Origin: Conus ventricosus
Taxonomy: Eukaryota > Mollusca > Gastropoda > Neogastropoda > Conidae
Direction: 5' to 3'
Assembly: GCA_018398815.1 (NCBI GenBank)
Contig: CM031628.1
Coordinates: 3,878,507-3,942,506 of the forward strand
Length of the DNA stretch: 64,000 nt
Under the pieces are notes generated by a model. It did no database searches and was not told where the DNA came from. It saw only the letters and a program-made list of their open reading frames with translations. Both the position numbers and the translations under genes were made by a program. This document shows positions 21,386-32,641 of this stretch, in pieces. Positions within the stretch are counted from its first letter, which is position 1, and each line of letters opens with the position of its first letter.

Positions 21386-21923
21386 AAAAAATCTCTCTCT
21401 CTCAGGATCCTTCTTCACCACCGTCGGACGGATCTCCACAATCATTTGGCTGAGTATTTTGAGACCATGTTGTCCGCGACACTTCAGAGGGTCAGCGACC
21501 CCTCAAAAAAAAAGAAGAAAAATAAAATAATTATAATCTATCTAGGTGTATACCGTATGCTATATTGTTCACTCTTCTCAGTTTTTACCTTGCTTGTATT
21601 CTTAAATTGGTCCATAAGTATAGGCTCAGAGTCAAACAAGATTTGCCCATAATATTTTATATATTTCTCATTAGATAAATAATGATTTTAGTTATTCAAC
21701 GGCTTATTTCCTTTCTTCTCGTCTTTCTCATTTTACCTTTCTAACCCCCTCTCTGACTGCTTTGGGGTGCCTTTGGATTCTGGTTTGCAATCAGTTGTCT
21801 TGCTGATGAGTCGCAGTCAGTGGATGAAAGACCCCCTAGCAGGCAGTGTGAGTGGCTGAATGGTTTTCAAGATGGACCATAGTACTTTACCATCTGCTGC
21901 TAGTGAAGGATATAAAGTATTAC
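21386..21923. other. Unassigned sequence
   Basis: A/T-rich with an A-run near 21505. No feature recognised. Confidence 0.5.
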
Positions 21924-22128
21924 CAGGGATGAAAACTCCTCCGCCGTCTCCGCCGTTATTTTTTCGCATCTCCGCCGAAAGAAAAAGTCTCCGCCGAAAA
22001 ATTATTCGAAGAATGAAGCTCAGAAACGATCTCAACTTGTCTGCACAGCGAATTTCTTCTCTGTCGGTAATGTTCTTAAACGGCGTAGTTCTCATTCTGC
22101 TTCCTTCCAGTATCATTTCTCATCGTGG

Positions 22129-22490
22129 CGTCGATTCACAGTGAGTTTGCCGCCAGTGAGTGCAAACAAAACGAAAAAAAAAAAAAAAAGAAAGAAGTAT
22201 GTGAACCACTAGAAGACCGAGTGGCAGCAGAAGGACGTGTGTGACCGCAGAGTCACGGATGTAATAAGAAAACATGACAAAGACAGCGAATTTGAAGTGT
22301 TTTGCGAGCCTTGCCAAAAACGTGTCTACTTTGGTAGTCATGGCTTTGTGGCAATAAGAGATCACATGGCTTTGTGGCAATAAGAGATCACATCGAGCGC
22401 CCCAGTCACCAACAGAAAATGTGTGTGTTTCCCACACCATTACAGCATGTTTTCAGATCATTGGGTATGCAACAATCTACGTTTAATTTC
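22129..22490 (+). pseudogene. Zinc-finger start of a hAT-like transposase, copy 1
   Basis: The expected ATG is GTG here (GTGGCGTCGATTCAC at 22126). A lysine run, CEPLEDRVAAEGR and, after a frameshift, VCDRRV and a finger (FCEPCQKRVYFGSHGFVAI) follow. A 31-bp tandem duplication around GGCTTTGTGGCAATAAGAG (22340-22400) disrupts the H-x5-H part. Dead copy. Confidence 0.55.
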
Positions 22491-22830
22491 CAAAGATAGT
22501 TTGACTCCTACTCTAAGTACTTCCACTCGTAGAGTCTTCAAAGCAAGGGAAAAAACGTCAAAGTGACAAAAAGAATATAAAAGAACAAATGACATCAAAA
22601 TAAACTGATGTCACAACAGTATTGTGTAACACTTTTCCCCTGGTATAATGCAAACGTTTGCTACATTTGTTAGGTGTCTGCTAACAGCCCCCCTATGAAA
22701 TCCTTTTCCACCAGCCCACTACCTATATACTTCCTCTACTCCTTCTCCCCCAACCCCCACCCTCACCCCACAACACACATACCCCACACACTTCGCCCCC
22801 TCCCCCCACCCCTGTCCCCACCTCACACAC

Positions 22831-22831
<1 letters not shown>

Positions 22832-22894
<63 letters not shown>

Positions 22895-22931
22895 ACCCCA
22901 CACCCACACCACACACCACCCACCCACACAC

Positions 22932-22964
<33 letters not shown>

Positions 22965-23064
22965 ACACACACCACGCACACACACACACACACACTTGCC
23001 AGGGGGGGGGGGGGGGGGGGGGGGGGGAGGATATTAGTTGTAAGCGGAAGTGGGGGGGGGGGTG
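22832..23064. repeat. Poly-C and poly-G homopolymers with CA repeats
   Basis: C-runs at 22832-22894 and 22935-22964, CA repeats, then a G-run at 23002-23027. Such lengths are error-prone in assembly. The frames here are artefacts. Confidence 0.9.
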
Positions 23065-23624
23065 TACTGTTGTGACAGTTTGTTTTTTATGTCATTTGTT
23101 CTATGTTCTTTTTTGTGTTTAGTGTTTCCTGACGAAGGGTCTAAGGCCCAAAGCTTCAGTTTTTTTTTTTTTAAAGGACTTCAAAGTAATCATTTTTTCA
23201 TATTGTGTTTATTGAAGTCCAGCAGTCGTTTTCATACATCTGATTTACTTAGTTTGATTTCCCACTCTGATTTACTTATCTACAGGCCTTATTCTTTATG
23301 TCCTGAAAGCACTGTTTGTCAAATTTTCTTTAGCTAGAGTTCTGAGGATTCATCATACTAAATGTTTGTCTCAGTTGACAGTTTCTTTCCACATCAGTCT
23401 CAGTCTTCATGGTGTTGAAAGCTGTTCTATAGAATGAGTTGTTTAGAAGCAAGAAAGTGATCTCTAAAGATTTTTATGCCTTAATACAAAATATGCTTCA
23501 GCTTCAGGGGGCACCGCCCCCTGACCCCCGCCGGGCTGTTGCCCATGTACCCCACTGGGGGCCCATGGTGAACCCCAGATCCCCGCCAATCTCCTCTTTT
23601 TAAAAAAAAACTGTTTTCATCCTG

Positions 23625-24862
23625 ATTACCCTACTGTTCTGCCTGATCAGTGGGGTGGCTGTAATTTGGCTTCAGGCGGGGGGGGGGGGGGGGGGGGGGG
23701 GGGGGGTCCTTGTTTGCTTCAGTACTGTGTACCCTTACTGTCAGAAGAGACAAGTTTGTGTTTTTTAAGGTTGCATGGCTGGAATACAGGTGACCTTATC
23801 GTGGTGTACAGGATTCTTCGTGAGTAATACGACCCTGTTGCTGCTGAAATTTGCCCATTTTTGATGCCAGGTAGAACATGGGGACATCAACTTTAAATTA
23901 ACAAAGGAATGAAATGACACTTTTTACTATTTTACGCTCCTCATTTTATTTTCACAGAGTAAGCTCAACCTAAAATAAATTTCTGTATGGGAATGTTGGT
24001 TTTACTTTTAAAAATTAAGTACTTCAAAAAGCTAGACATTAAGAACTAGATGTGAACAGAACTTTTCTGTCATATGTTAAAGCATAACTAGCTTTAAAAG
24101 AACATCAAAATACCAATTTAGATTTGTGAATAAACAGTGATATTAGAGGACAAGAAGCTTTATGCATATCTAGTGCCTGCATGATATTTATGCTTATGAT
24201 CTTTGACTTTTACTTTGAATCTTTTTTTTATTTTTTATTTGCTTTTGTTTTTTCTGTTCTTTCTTCCTAGCCTGAAGGTTAAAGCTCACAAGTGTTGTTC
24301 ATGATTTGTGTCGTTACATGTGAAGGGTATTTAGAAAACATGTATAGAACTTAGAAGAAGGTTGCAACAATGGTTTCGCTACTTGAGCAATGGAAACAAG
24401 TTTTAAAGAATGGGTGTATCCAGAGGTTGTGGAAATGTGTAATTTCAGGAATGGGAGAATTTTTTTTTCACTTTAAGTAACCCATGATAATAGTAAAAGC
24501 TAGCATTTGATTTTGAATGCTGCTGCTTTTCACTCACTTGGCTGTGTATGGGTTTGTTGGGTGATTTGCCAGTTTATTGAAAAAAAAAGAAAAGCAAACG
24601 AAAACCAAGAAAAGAAAACTTAGTACCTGTGCTGTATGAACTGTTAGCAAAAGGGTTCATGCTCATTGAATGAATATATTAAATTGTGTGTTTCTCTCTT
24701 GGGTGTTTGCTAGGTGGGAGTTTGTCCTAGGGATATACGGTTTAGTGTCCATGACAATCATAAATGCCAAAGCATAAATGATTGGTTGTAATTTGTAATG
24801 ATGTTAAATCGCTGGATAAAGTCACTATTTTACCACACTATTTTAGTGACTGATTATTGTAA
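23625..24862. other. A/T-rich sequence without a recognised feature
   Basis: Apart from a poly-G tract at 23679-23706 I see no exon, RNA or repeat. It is upstream of receptor-like copy B. Confidence 0.5.
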
Positions 24863-24867
24863 AGAAA

Positions 24868-24917
24868 TACAGCCCTGATGTGGCCCTTTGCGGTCGGCTG
24901 GGCTATAAGCAACATTA
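24868..24917 (-). repeat. Short dispersed repeat, also at 61884-61936
   Basis: The segment around CCCTTTGCGGTCGGCTGG and CTATAAGCAACATTA is shared almost base for base with 61884-61936, in the same orientation. It may be a SINE or LINE end fragment. Confidence 0.55.
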
Positions 24918-25110
24918 TCTTATTGTAAAGAAAAAAGTAAGATTTGGTGAGGGTTGGGGGGGGGGGGGGAGAAAGAACATTGGTTTGTAGCAGGTCTGCA
25001 TTTTCAAATGTGAGTACAATGTTCTTTAAACATATGCACAAAGCTTTTCCCATTTAAAATGGGGCTGTGTCAGTTGTTGACCCTCTGCCTCACCAAACAA
25101 CATGATCGTA

Positions 25111-25290
25111 GAAAGGTGGCGGCCTTCGCCTTATCCCTAACTCCCCTTCCTGTAGAAAGGTGGCGGCCTTCACCTTATCCCTAACTCCCCTTCCTGTAGA
25201 AAGGTGGCGGCCTTCACCTTATCCCTAACTCCCTTCCTGTAGAAAGGTGGCGGCCTTCACCTTATCCCTAACTCCCCTTCCTCTCCCAAT
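25111..25290 (+). repeat. 45-bp minisatellite, four copies
   Basis: The unit contains GTAGAAAGGTGGCGGCCTTC and then CCCTAACTCCCCTTCCT. It lies at the position in copy B that matches the big G-rich array of copy A. Confidence 0.85.
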
Positions 25291-25389
25291 CACCAGGAGT
25301 ACTGATTTTGCTGTCCAGAGGTTATCAGCTATGCAATACATACTGACTGAGACCGAGACGGACAGTGGTCCATCCATCTCACATCAGTT

Positions 25390-25610
25390 GATGTCTGTTA
25401 ACAGGTGGGACATCAGTGGATGATGTGTGTTGACAGGTGGGACAGCAGTTGTGATGTGTGTTGACAAGTTAGACAGCAGTTGTGATGTGCGTTGACAAGT
25501 TAGACAGCAGTTGTGATGTGTGTTGACAGGTTAGACAGCAGTTGTGATGTGTGTTGACAGGTTGGACAGCAGTTGTGATGTGTGTTGACAGGTTGGACAG
25601 CAGTTGTGTT
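25390..25610 (+). repeat. Tandem repeat of about 31-33 bp leading into exon 1
   Basis: Units with GACAGCAGTTGTGATGTGTG recur about seven times. The last one supplies the TTGACAG acceptor used by exon 1 of copy B, so the array consists of duplicated splice-acceptor sequence. Confidence 0.75.
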
Positions 25611-25773
25611 CATGGTGGTACTCGGTGGGCCGACTCATTCCCTGGCTGGGGGCCTGTGCATCGGAACTGAAGTGGCCCTGAACAAGGGCGAGGCCGTTGT
25701 GAGATGTCCCTCCCAGTCAGTGTCAAGGACACACGACACCGCGTCCTCGTCAAAGACTTCAGCAACTTGAAAG
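25592..25773 (+). pseudogene. Exon 1 candidate of receptor-like gene copy B, 1-bp frameshift
   Basis: Starts after TTGACAG in phase 1 and encodes WTAVVFMVVLGGPTHSLAGG, a hydrophobic signal-like stretch, then LCIGTEVALNKGEAVVRCP. At about 25708 one C is missing relative to copy A (TGTCCCTCCC against TGTCCCCTCCC), which throws the last 20 codons out of frame before the shared donor AAAG/GTGAAAGAC at 25773. Either the gene is broken or the base was missed in assembly, since it lies in a C-rich run. A restored reading would end in phase 1 and match the next exon. Confidence 0.5.
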
Positions 25774-26113
25774 GTGAAAGACACTGTGTCAGTGTATGTG
25801 TGTGAAATGCAAGCATAAATAATGAAATGTTAGATTACTAGTACTGATAGTAAACTATCAGTGTTATATGAGAGAGAGAGAGAAAGAGAGAGACTAAAAA
25901 AAAATACAGGTGATTATGTCACAAGATAGGGGTTTTTTTAGGGGGGGGAAAGGCACTTCTTGCATATGACTAAAGTACTGTTGTGTTTAAACATAATCAC
26001 ATTTTCAAAGGAATGCCGAATGTCATTGTGTCAAAATGTGTTCTCTCTCTCTCTCTCTCTCTCTCTTCCCCCCCTCTCTCTCCCCCTCTCTCTCTCTCTC
26101 CCCTCCCCCCCCT

Positions 26114-26162
<49 letters not shown>

Positions 26163-26396
26163 CTTTTTTTCTCTCTGGGGTGTTAGTCCTGGTCCAAGGG
26201 ACCTGAAGGAGGTCCATCGAGAAGGGAAAATTTGTTACCAACTGTTTTCAAATCGCTTCTTTTCTGTAGGTTTGTTTGTTTGTTTTTCTGTACTCTGGCA
26301 TTTTTCCAGGAAACAAGATGTTTTACATCATCATCACCAGTGATGTAGGAAGTGAATCTCCCTACAATACACAGTCTCCTTTGATATCCTCCACAG
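25774..26396. other. Intron 1 of copy B
   Basis: GT at 25774, and AG at 26395-26396 preceded by TGATATCCTCC. It includes a C/T-rich simple repeat at 26041-26158. At 623 bp it is about a tenth of the matching intron of copy A (5966 bp), which has grown by piggyBac and retroposon insertion. Confidence 0.6.
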
Positions 26397-26615
26397 AGTC
26401 CGTGCTCCTATGTCGCTGGACTACAGAGGATGCAGACAAGCAAGAATGCATATCCTTGCAGTCCGGCAACGTCAGTCTGGTGGTTCCGGTGACTGACCAG
26501 TTGGTGGTCAAAGTGCCCAAGTCCATGCTGAGGGACAACGGGGTCTACAAGGCTCAGCTGATGCCTGGTGATCACCCGTTCATCCAGTGTCATGTTCACC
26601 ACTTCAGTGACACAG
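26397..26615 (+). CDS. Ig-like exon of receptor-like gene copy B (219 bp, phase 1-1)
   Basis: Acceptor CTCCACAG and donor CACAG/GTAGT. It encodes ESVLLCRWTTEDADKQECIS, NVSLVVPVTDQLVVKVPKS, NGVYKAQL and FIQCHVHHFSDT. Length, phase and splice sites equal those of 2633-2415 on the other strand. Cysteine and tryptophan placement is Ig-like. The protein type is unnamed. It is joined in phase to the exon at 29054. Two potential N-glycosylation sites are seen in copy A (NFS) or B (NVS). The exon is intact. Confidence 0.65.
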
Positions 26616-26659
26616 GTAGTCAGCGGTTTGCAGAAGAGCAGCAGTGTAGAGTAGAGTAA

Positions 26660-26950
26660 CAGTGTTAAGAATTGGAGGTGCATGCATTCCTATCCACACT
26701 GCCATAACACTGTGAGACAGAAATGTACACAAAAATGAAAACTCATTAAAAAACACAAGAAGAAATGTAAATTTCAGTTTTAGGGATCCCAAATATATAC
26801 TTTAATTGTTCGGGCTCACCCACAAATAATCAATGCATTCACGCTAATACTTGAAACTGTTAACATTCACAGATAAACATGTACACCTTCAGGCCAGTAA
26901 ATCACACACTTGCACGCACACGGGGCCAAGCGCGCATGCATACATGCAAG
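26660..26950. other. Intron 2 of copy B, proximal part
   Basis: Resembles, in sense direction, the flank of the matching exon of copy A (TTAAGAATTGGAGGTGCATGC here, complement at 2342-2363). The inverted duplication therefore extends past the exon. No other feature. Confidence 0.5.
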
Positions 26951-26954
<4 letters not shown>

Positions 26955-27003
<49 letters not shown>

Positions 27004-27020
27004 CACACACACACACACAC
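26955..27020. repeat. (CA)n microsatellite
   Basis: Near-pure ACAC for about 65 bp. Confidence 0.9.
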
Positions 27021-27214
27021 TACTCTCGCGTCTACAGTCTCAACAGAGTACATGTTTTAAATAAAGGTGTTGCTCACATGACCAACTGGTCTCGAGAACG
27101 TTTTACACGAGTGACCAGTAATCGGAGGCATCCATCCCTGTGATGGGAGCACCACAGCCCTGACAGAAAGAATGATTATCTCCCCTGAATTGGGGGCACA
27201 TGTCCATCACAAGC

Positions 27215-27490
27215 CTGAAGCATGATTTTTCCTGCTTAGACACAGCTAAACGATTGTCAATATCAAATCTCCAAGGTACCTGAAGGTTTGATTATTCTGG
27301 TTAGACACAGCTCGACAATTGTCAGTATCAAATCTCCAAAGTACCTGAAGGTTTGATTTTTTCTTCTTAGACACGGCTAAACGATTGTCAGTATCAAATC
27401 TCCAAGGTACCTGAGGGTTTGATTTTTCCTGCTTAGACACGGCTAAACGATTGTCAGTATCAAATCTCCAAGGTACCTGAGGGTTTCCAC
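27215..27490. repeat. Tandem repeat of about 65-67 bp, four copies
   Basis: Units contain GTCAGTATCAAATCTCCAAG then GTACCTGA and GTTTGATT. Intronic to copy B. Confidence 0.8.
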
Positions 27491-28309
27491 TGGAGCAGTT
27501 GTCCTCACACAGGTCTCTGATGATGATGTCCATTCATCTGTTTTATGCAGTCACAAGACATAACGGCAACAGAAAGTAAATTCTTCTGCAAAAGAAGGCA
27601 GCATATATGAGAAGTTACAGTCGATAAGGGTAATAAAAAGCAAAGATCCCCTCCCCCCCCTCCATCTTATAAGCAGGCAACCAGTTGTCATTTCTCTTTC
27701 ACCCAAATACTTCAGTGTCTTGAGTATTTCGCACAGAATCCAAGCAGACAGTCTCAGTAAATAGTAAGCCCAGGTCAGCAATCAGATTTGTTAAGGTTCT
27801 TGTGGTCATCATCATCAAAATACATACAAATTTGTCATGGTATTTTTAAAGTTTCTTGATGATTGTGTTCAGCTGAATTGAGTGAATCACTGACATGTAA
27901 TTGACTGTTGGAACACCACAATAAGGGAAGGGGCGGGGGTGGGGGTGGGGTAAACTTTACTTGTGTCTGTTCTTGAATCTTCGGAATGTCCCAGGTGAGA
28001 AGTAATGCTGTATTTGGAAAAGTAACCAGAGGACGATGTCCACTAGGAACTGTCATGCCATGATTGAGTGAGGCCAGTACTTGGAGGCCAGGTGTGACAT
28101 GATAGTGGACATCCACCTTCCCAGACAAACTCCCACAGAAAAACTGAAACCGTATGATCCTAATACTGATTGATGAGTTGAAGTACAACTGTTGTTTTTT
28201 TTTTTTTTTTATATATCAAAGGCACCAGACTCTTATTGTAAAACTGAAAACTTTGAGAACCCCTAAGTAAAGAAATATGAACATTTGAGCTGCTTTTTTT
28301 TTTTACTTT
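27491..28309. other. Intronic, nothing recognised
   Basis: Short G-rich and T-rich runs only. Confidence 0.5.
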
Positions 28310-28575
28310 TTGTACTCCCAGCTCTTATAGAACAGGGAGTACTTTACAATGGGAACGAAGAAATGCTGTGTGTCTGTCCGTCCGTGGTCAAAATGCGTTC
28401 CACTCGCTCCAGACAAAACTTTCAGGCCGATCTTGCTGAAAATTTGTCAGGAAAATTTGTAGGTATGTTCATGATGGTCATGGATGATGCCTGATGTTTT
28501 ATTTTACCAGAATAGCTGTTACTAACAGTTACGGCCCCAAACATTTTTCTTCTTTATGGAATATCTAGAAAATGA
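28310..28575 (+). mobile_element. Small inverted-end element related to 41171-42491
   Basis: Starts TACTCCCAGCTCTTATAGAA followed by CAGGGAGTAC, a hairpin end. It then matches the complement of the right part of 41171-42491, including GGTCAAAATG, CTCCAGACAAAACT, and GATGTTTTATTTTACC. It is a short version without the expanded internal repeats. The far end is vague near 28575. Confidence 0.55.
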
Positions 28576-29053
28576 TAACGCAAACAAAAATGACATCAGA
28601 GCTTCTTTGCATCATAGGCCGAAGTGATGAAATACATTATGACGCATGTTTGGTTGTGACGTCGTGTTCAAGATAAAATGGGAGTATGTTATATGCTTTG
28701 CATCTTGTTTTTTATATACAATAGCCAAGTAGCATGTGGTTTCCAATCACTGACCAAAATAATTTGATTGATTTTTAGGTATCATGAAATTTATGTTGCT
28801 TTCCATGGCATGGTCTGATTTTCTTAGTTATAAACTGAAGACAGCTTGAAAACGACAAGAAATGTTTTTGAAAATTGCAAAAACGTGTGTAATTAGTTTC
28901 TTATTTATTATACTGCAAACTTCTGTCAGTCATTTTGATCAGGAATAGAAGATGTATCTAAATATGATAAACGACGGTTTGTGTGAAACACGTTTTATTA
29001 AAACCTTGAGGAATATCTTAACAGCACACTGTGGTGTGGCGTGCTTGTCACAG
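28576..29053. other. Intron 2 of copy B, distal part
   Basis: A/T-rich DNA ending at the acceptor CTTGTCACAG at 29053. No other feature. Confidence 0.5.
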
Positions 29054-29152
29054 GTGAAGGCCAACGCTCTGTAGTCACACCAGCCACACCTGTGGTTTCT
29101 TCCACTGCTACAGACCGCAGTGCATCTGGCCAGGATCCTCCACACCCTCCCT
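29054..29152 (+). CDS. Stalk exon of receptor-like gene copy B (99 bp, phase 1-1)
   Basis: Acceptor CTTGTCACAG and a strong donor CT/GTAAGT. In the phase set by the previous exon it reads GEGQRSVVTPATPVV, then SSTATDRSASGQDPPHPP without a stop. The Pro/Ser/Thr content suggests a glycosylated membrane-proximal stalk. The phase and its position between the Ig-like and transmembrane exons support it. No homologous exon was found for copy A, whose matching side has been replaced by transposons or lies outside the window. Confidence 0.5.
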
Positions 29153-29879
29153 GTAAGTACAAACGGGTTACATTGGCTGAAAGTAGACACAAACACTGCA
29201 TGCATTAACAGTTCACATTGTTCGCTTGAGCCCATTGCATGGAGTGGATCATGGACGACGACTGAAGCCCAGAAAAAAAAGCATCCAGTCGCCAAGAAAA
29301 GGCAAGCAAGCTGTCAGGTAAGCAGTCAGGAAATGTGGACTACTGGGGCAAAACTGCAGATATGGTGTCTTCTTGGAGGCCGGGAAACATGCAAGGGACA
29401 TATGACGCACATCATGACGTGATTCACTTCGGTGATCAAAAGTCGGGCGATTGATTCCAGCCATCTGTTCCAGCCTCAGATTCCCCAGCACTGTCAGGGG
29501 AAAGGGAAAGACTGCAGCTCCCTCAACCTAGCACACAGTGCTGTCTCCATTTTGTTGGGGAACGGGGAGGGAATGAAGGAGGGAGGAGAAACAGTCGGCT
29601 TACAACACTTTTGTAAATTCTTAAAAGGTGTGTACAGTAGGCGCCCCGCACTACCCAGAAAATTGTGCCTTGGGACAGTTGAATTGCATGGCATTCCTTA
29701 CACACATGGAGTCCTGCTTAATGCCTTTGTACAGTTAACTTAGAAATTGCAATACCAGTGCTGTTATTGAGTGGACATAGGCACAGTTTATCTGGCTCAT
29801 AAAAGTGAGAAATATAACGGACTAAAGTAATGTATAGGTGATATCAAATATCTGCTATCTTTAACTCTTTTCATCATGT

Positions 29880-30045
29880 TCCTGAACTGTGTGGATTTTT
29901 GCTGGATACAGGGTGTTCTGAGGCTGTGTGAAGGGAAGCACTCCCTCAGCCTGTCTGTTTCATCATGTACTTGAACTGTGTGGATTTTTGCTGGATACAG
30001 GGTGTTCTGAGGCTGTGTGAAGGGAAGCACTCCCTCAGCCTGCCC
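29880..30045. repeat. Two tandem copies of an 86-bp unit
   Basis: The stretch TGAACTGTGTGGATTTTTGC through CTCCCTCAGCCTG occurs twice. Confidence 0.75.
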
Positions 30046-30200
30046 TGAGGCATGAGGATTCACCAAAGAAAGCCACACTGTTGGTTTCTTGTCTCAGCCC
30101 GAAGATGTCAGCTTGGTCAACTGCCAAGGTGAAAGAGTGGAAAGCAAAACTGCCACAAATGTACATGTGGTAGTATTACCCTGAGAGCATGGTATGCCAC

Positions 30201-30201
<1 letters not shown>

Positions 30202-30274
<73 letters not shown>

Positions 30275-30290
30275 ATATATATATATATAA
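30202..30290. repeat. (TA)n microsatellite
   Basis: About 66 bp of alternating TA, then GTGTG and more TA. A further TA tract borders the right side of the palindrome at 34051-34077. Confidence 0.9.
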
Positions 30291-30443
30291 GATTTCTTGA
30301 GTCTCGGAACTACAATATTGTTTCAAGCTTTCGCTCTCATATATATATATAAAATCAGAGTTAAAAAGCCACTCAGAACACAAAAAGTGTTCAACCATGC
30401 AGGGAGCGACATACCAGTTTAAAACAGGATTTTAAAAACGAAG

Positions 30444-30500
30444 AGGTTAAAACCTACAAGCTTGTTTCAAGCTAAAAGCGCTCTCCTCGGGGTATACAAT
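30444..30500 (-). ncRNA. Hammerhead-type ribozyme motif, left arm, core mutated
   Basis: Inverted copy of the motif at 33966. The conserved CUGANGA core reads CCGAGGA here (complement at 30484-30490), a U-to-C change at a position required for catalysis in the family. Stem II, GAAA and the palindromic stem III are preserved. Predicted inactive. Confidence 0.5.
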
Positions 30501-30789
30501 TTGGGCAACGCCACCGGTGTTATATATTGTGGTGTGTGAGCTCTGCGCGTGCGGCACGTGGCCCGCCGGCTTTTCTTTTTTGGGGCGCGCTCAGGGGGGG
30601 GGGGGGGGGGGACGTGCCACGGAATGGTGCATTGAGCTCTGTGCGTGCGGCACGTGGCCTGCCGGTTTTTCTTTTTTGGGGCGCGTTCAGGGGGGACGTG
30701 TTACGGAATGATGCATTGACAAAGATTTCCATTTATGCCTGCAATTGTTTATCATTTCTACTTTAGAGTTCAGGGATGCTAGGTGGGGT

Positions 30790-32641
30790 TTACATAATAT
30801 CAGCCACTTTTCTGTAGTACATAAGTTGCATTTTTTAGAAATGTTGTTGTATGGTGTTGCTCTTTTTATAATTTTCCATGATATGTTGTAATCTATTTTC
30901 TTATTTTTCAGTTTCCAAATAATTTACTTAATTCTGTTTGGTTTTTGTATTTTTCATTTTTGAAAGACTGTTTATGGTTTGCATATCTAGTTTTTTAAAG
31001 TGGTTGGCCGTGATTCCTATGTATGTTTCTTTATCACTGTCTGTTGTTACCGTAGCTTGGTACACCATATTGTTGTAGAGACATTTATTATTCAGAGGGC
31101 ACTGGTCTTTTTTAGTGCAATTACAAGATATCCTTTCATCACCCTCTTTGGTTGTGTTGTTTTTGGTTTTATTGGAAGAATCAAATTATATTTTTAAGGT
31201 TGGGCATACACGAGTATGATAGCTTGACGGTATTTTTGTTGAATATTTTAGATAGTACATGTTCTTTTGGGAATGATGTTTTAAGGATTCTGAGGAATTC
31301 TTTTCCTACGTTAGTTTTTGTTCTTCCATCATATGGAGGGTTATACCATATAATTTTTCTTTTCCTGTTTTTCCTATTGCTGTTCATGTTGTTATCTGGG
31401 TTGTATTGTAATTTGTAGTTGTAGCCACTTTTTTTTCAGCGCCTCTTGATATTCAGCTGCTGCACTGTTAAATTCTTTCTCATTGCATGACAGTTTAGAT
31501 AATCTTTTGTTTATACCATTAGGTATGGTTTTTAAGATGGAGGGTGGGTGGTTACTGTTGATGTCTACGTAGACGGTGTGTGTCAGGTTTTTATATGGTT
31601 TGTATGTATGATCCTTAAGGTCTAATGTTATGTCTAAATAATTTACTGTTTTTTTTTGTTGGCTTCTACTGTGATTTTAGGTTATGGCTTTGAAAAATTT
31701 TACAAAGTTCTTTTTTCTTGTTTTCAATGATTTTTGGTTTATGTTTAACGTGGCAAGACCGTCATCTCTGTATAGGCCAACCTGTTTACCAAGTATTTTC
31801 TGTATATGAGACAACATGAAAAGTCCAACTAATTCACACGTTTCAGCTCCATCATAAGATCCCATCGTGACATCGAATGTGGAATTTCTGCTGGTTTTTT
31901 TTATCCAAGTTTCACTGTTGCTATGGAGAAGGGTTTTCTTAGTGTGGAAAATGATTTCCATCTCAGAATCTGTTATATTTGTATATTTGTTGGCGAATCT
32001 TAGAGCTTTAGTAAGTAATTCCTCATCATGGAAGGGTAGAAGTCCACTATGTCAAAAGTAATGAACACTGTATTTGTCTGTTTGTTCAATTCTTTAAACC
32101 ATTGGATGGATAACTTCATAACTATTTTTCCAGAGATTGTATTCAGTGTTTGTTTTTATGTCCTCTATTGCTTTTTCCAGGATCTTTTTACTAATTTTGC
32201 CTAATTCAGATTTTGATGGGTTTATCAGTCTACAAGTAGGGTTGTTGAGAAAGTTAGGTTTGTGGTCTTTAAGGGTTATAAAGGCTTCTTTCATTGCTGT
32301 TGCTTCTATCCTATCACCTAAATCCATCTGGTGCACAAGTTCTTTTTCTTTTTTGCAGATGTTGTCATATGTGGTCTACATCAGCTTTTTTATAATTTTT
32401 TCTGAATATTTTTGTTGAGTTGAGAGTACTCATTTGTTTCCATTTTATAGAAATTGTTTGTCTTGTCCGCCTTTATGAATACTTTTTTGTCATTCTGGAT
32501 TTGTTTTATGTTATTATTCAATGTTGTTTGGAAATTGTTATGTGGTTTTCTGAAATCAATATTAGCTATTAGTTTTTTCACGATGTCACGATGGGATCTT
32601 ATGATGGAGCTGAAACGTTGTGAATTAGTTGGACTTTTCAT
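30790..32641 (-). pseudogene. Penelope-like RT and GIY-YIG protein, left copy
   Basis: On the minus strand, from high to low coordinates: an N-terminal RT region ([20 protein letters not shown]), then MKEAFITLKDHKPNF with TCRLINPSKSE. Next come [18 protein letters not shown] and the catalytic YxDD motif in [11 protein letters not shown] (about 31770). A WYNPPYD block and [16 protein letters not shown] sequence follow, and finally the GIY-YIG region in the 30790-31100 interval, in shifted frames. Several frame breaks. Penelope elements are target-primed retroelements; the endonuclease normally nicks the target. Confidence 0.75.

Larger units (their letters stand above)
21924..23624 (+). mobile_element. 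hAT-like element with 5-bp TSD, copy 1
   Basis: Starts CAGGGATGAAAAC and ends GTTTTCATCCTG (one C lost). It is flanked by ATTAC on both sides (21919-21923 and 23625-23629). It is homologous along its length to 53073-55017. Inside are the first exon of a zinc-finger transposase (22129-22490), long C and G homopolymers, a block containing CCTGACGAAGGGTCTAAGG near 23127, and a GC-rich hairpin (GGGGGCACCGCCCCCTGACC) near 23504. There is no catalytic domain, so it is non-autonomous. Relative to copy 2 it lacks about 240 bp after 22513. Confidence 0.75.

Noticed and set aside
22674..23075. Proline- or glycine-rich protein-like frames
   Set aside because: Poly-C/poly-G homopolymers inside a transposon copy.
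29267..29313. Lysine-rich exon ending in a GTAAGC donor
   Set aside because: Its phase (1 in, 0 out) does not fit the neighbouring exons of copy B and the acceptor is poor.
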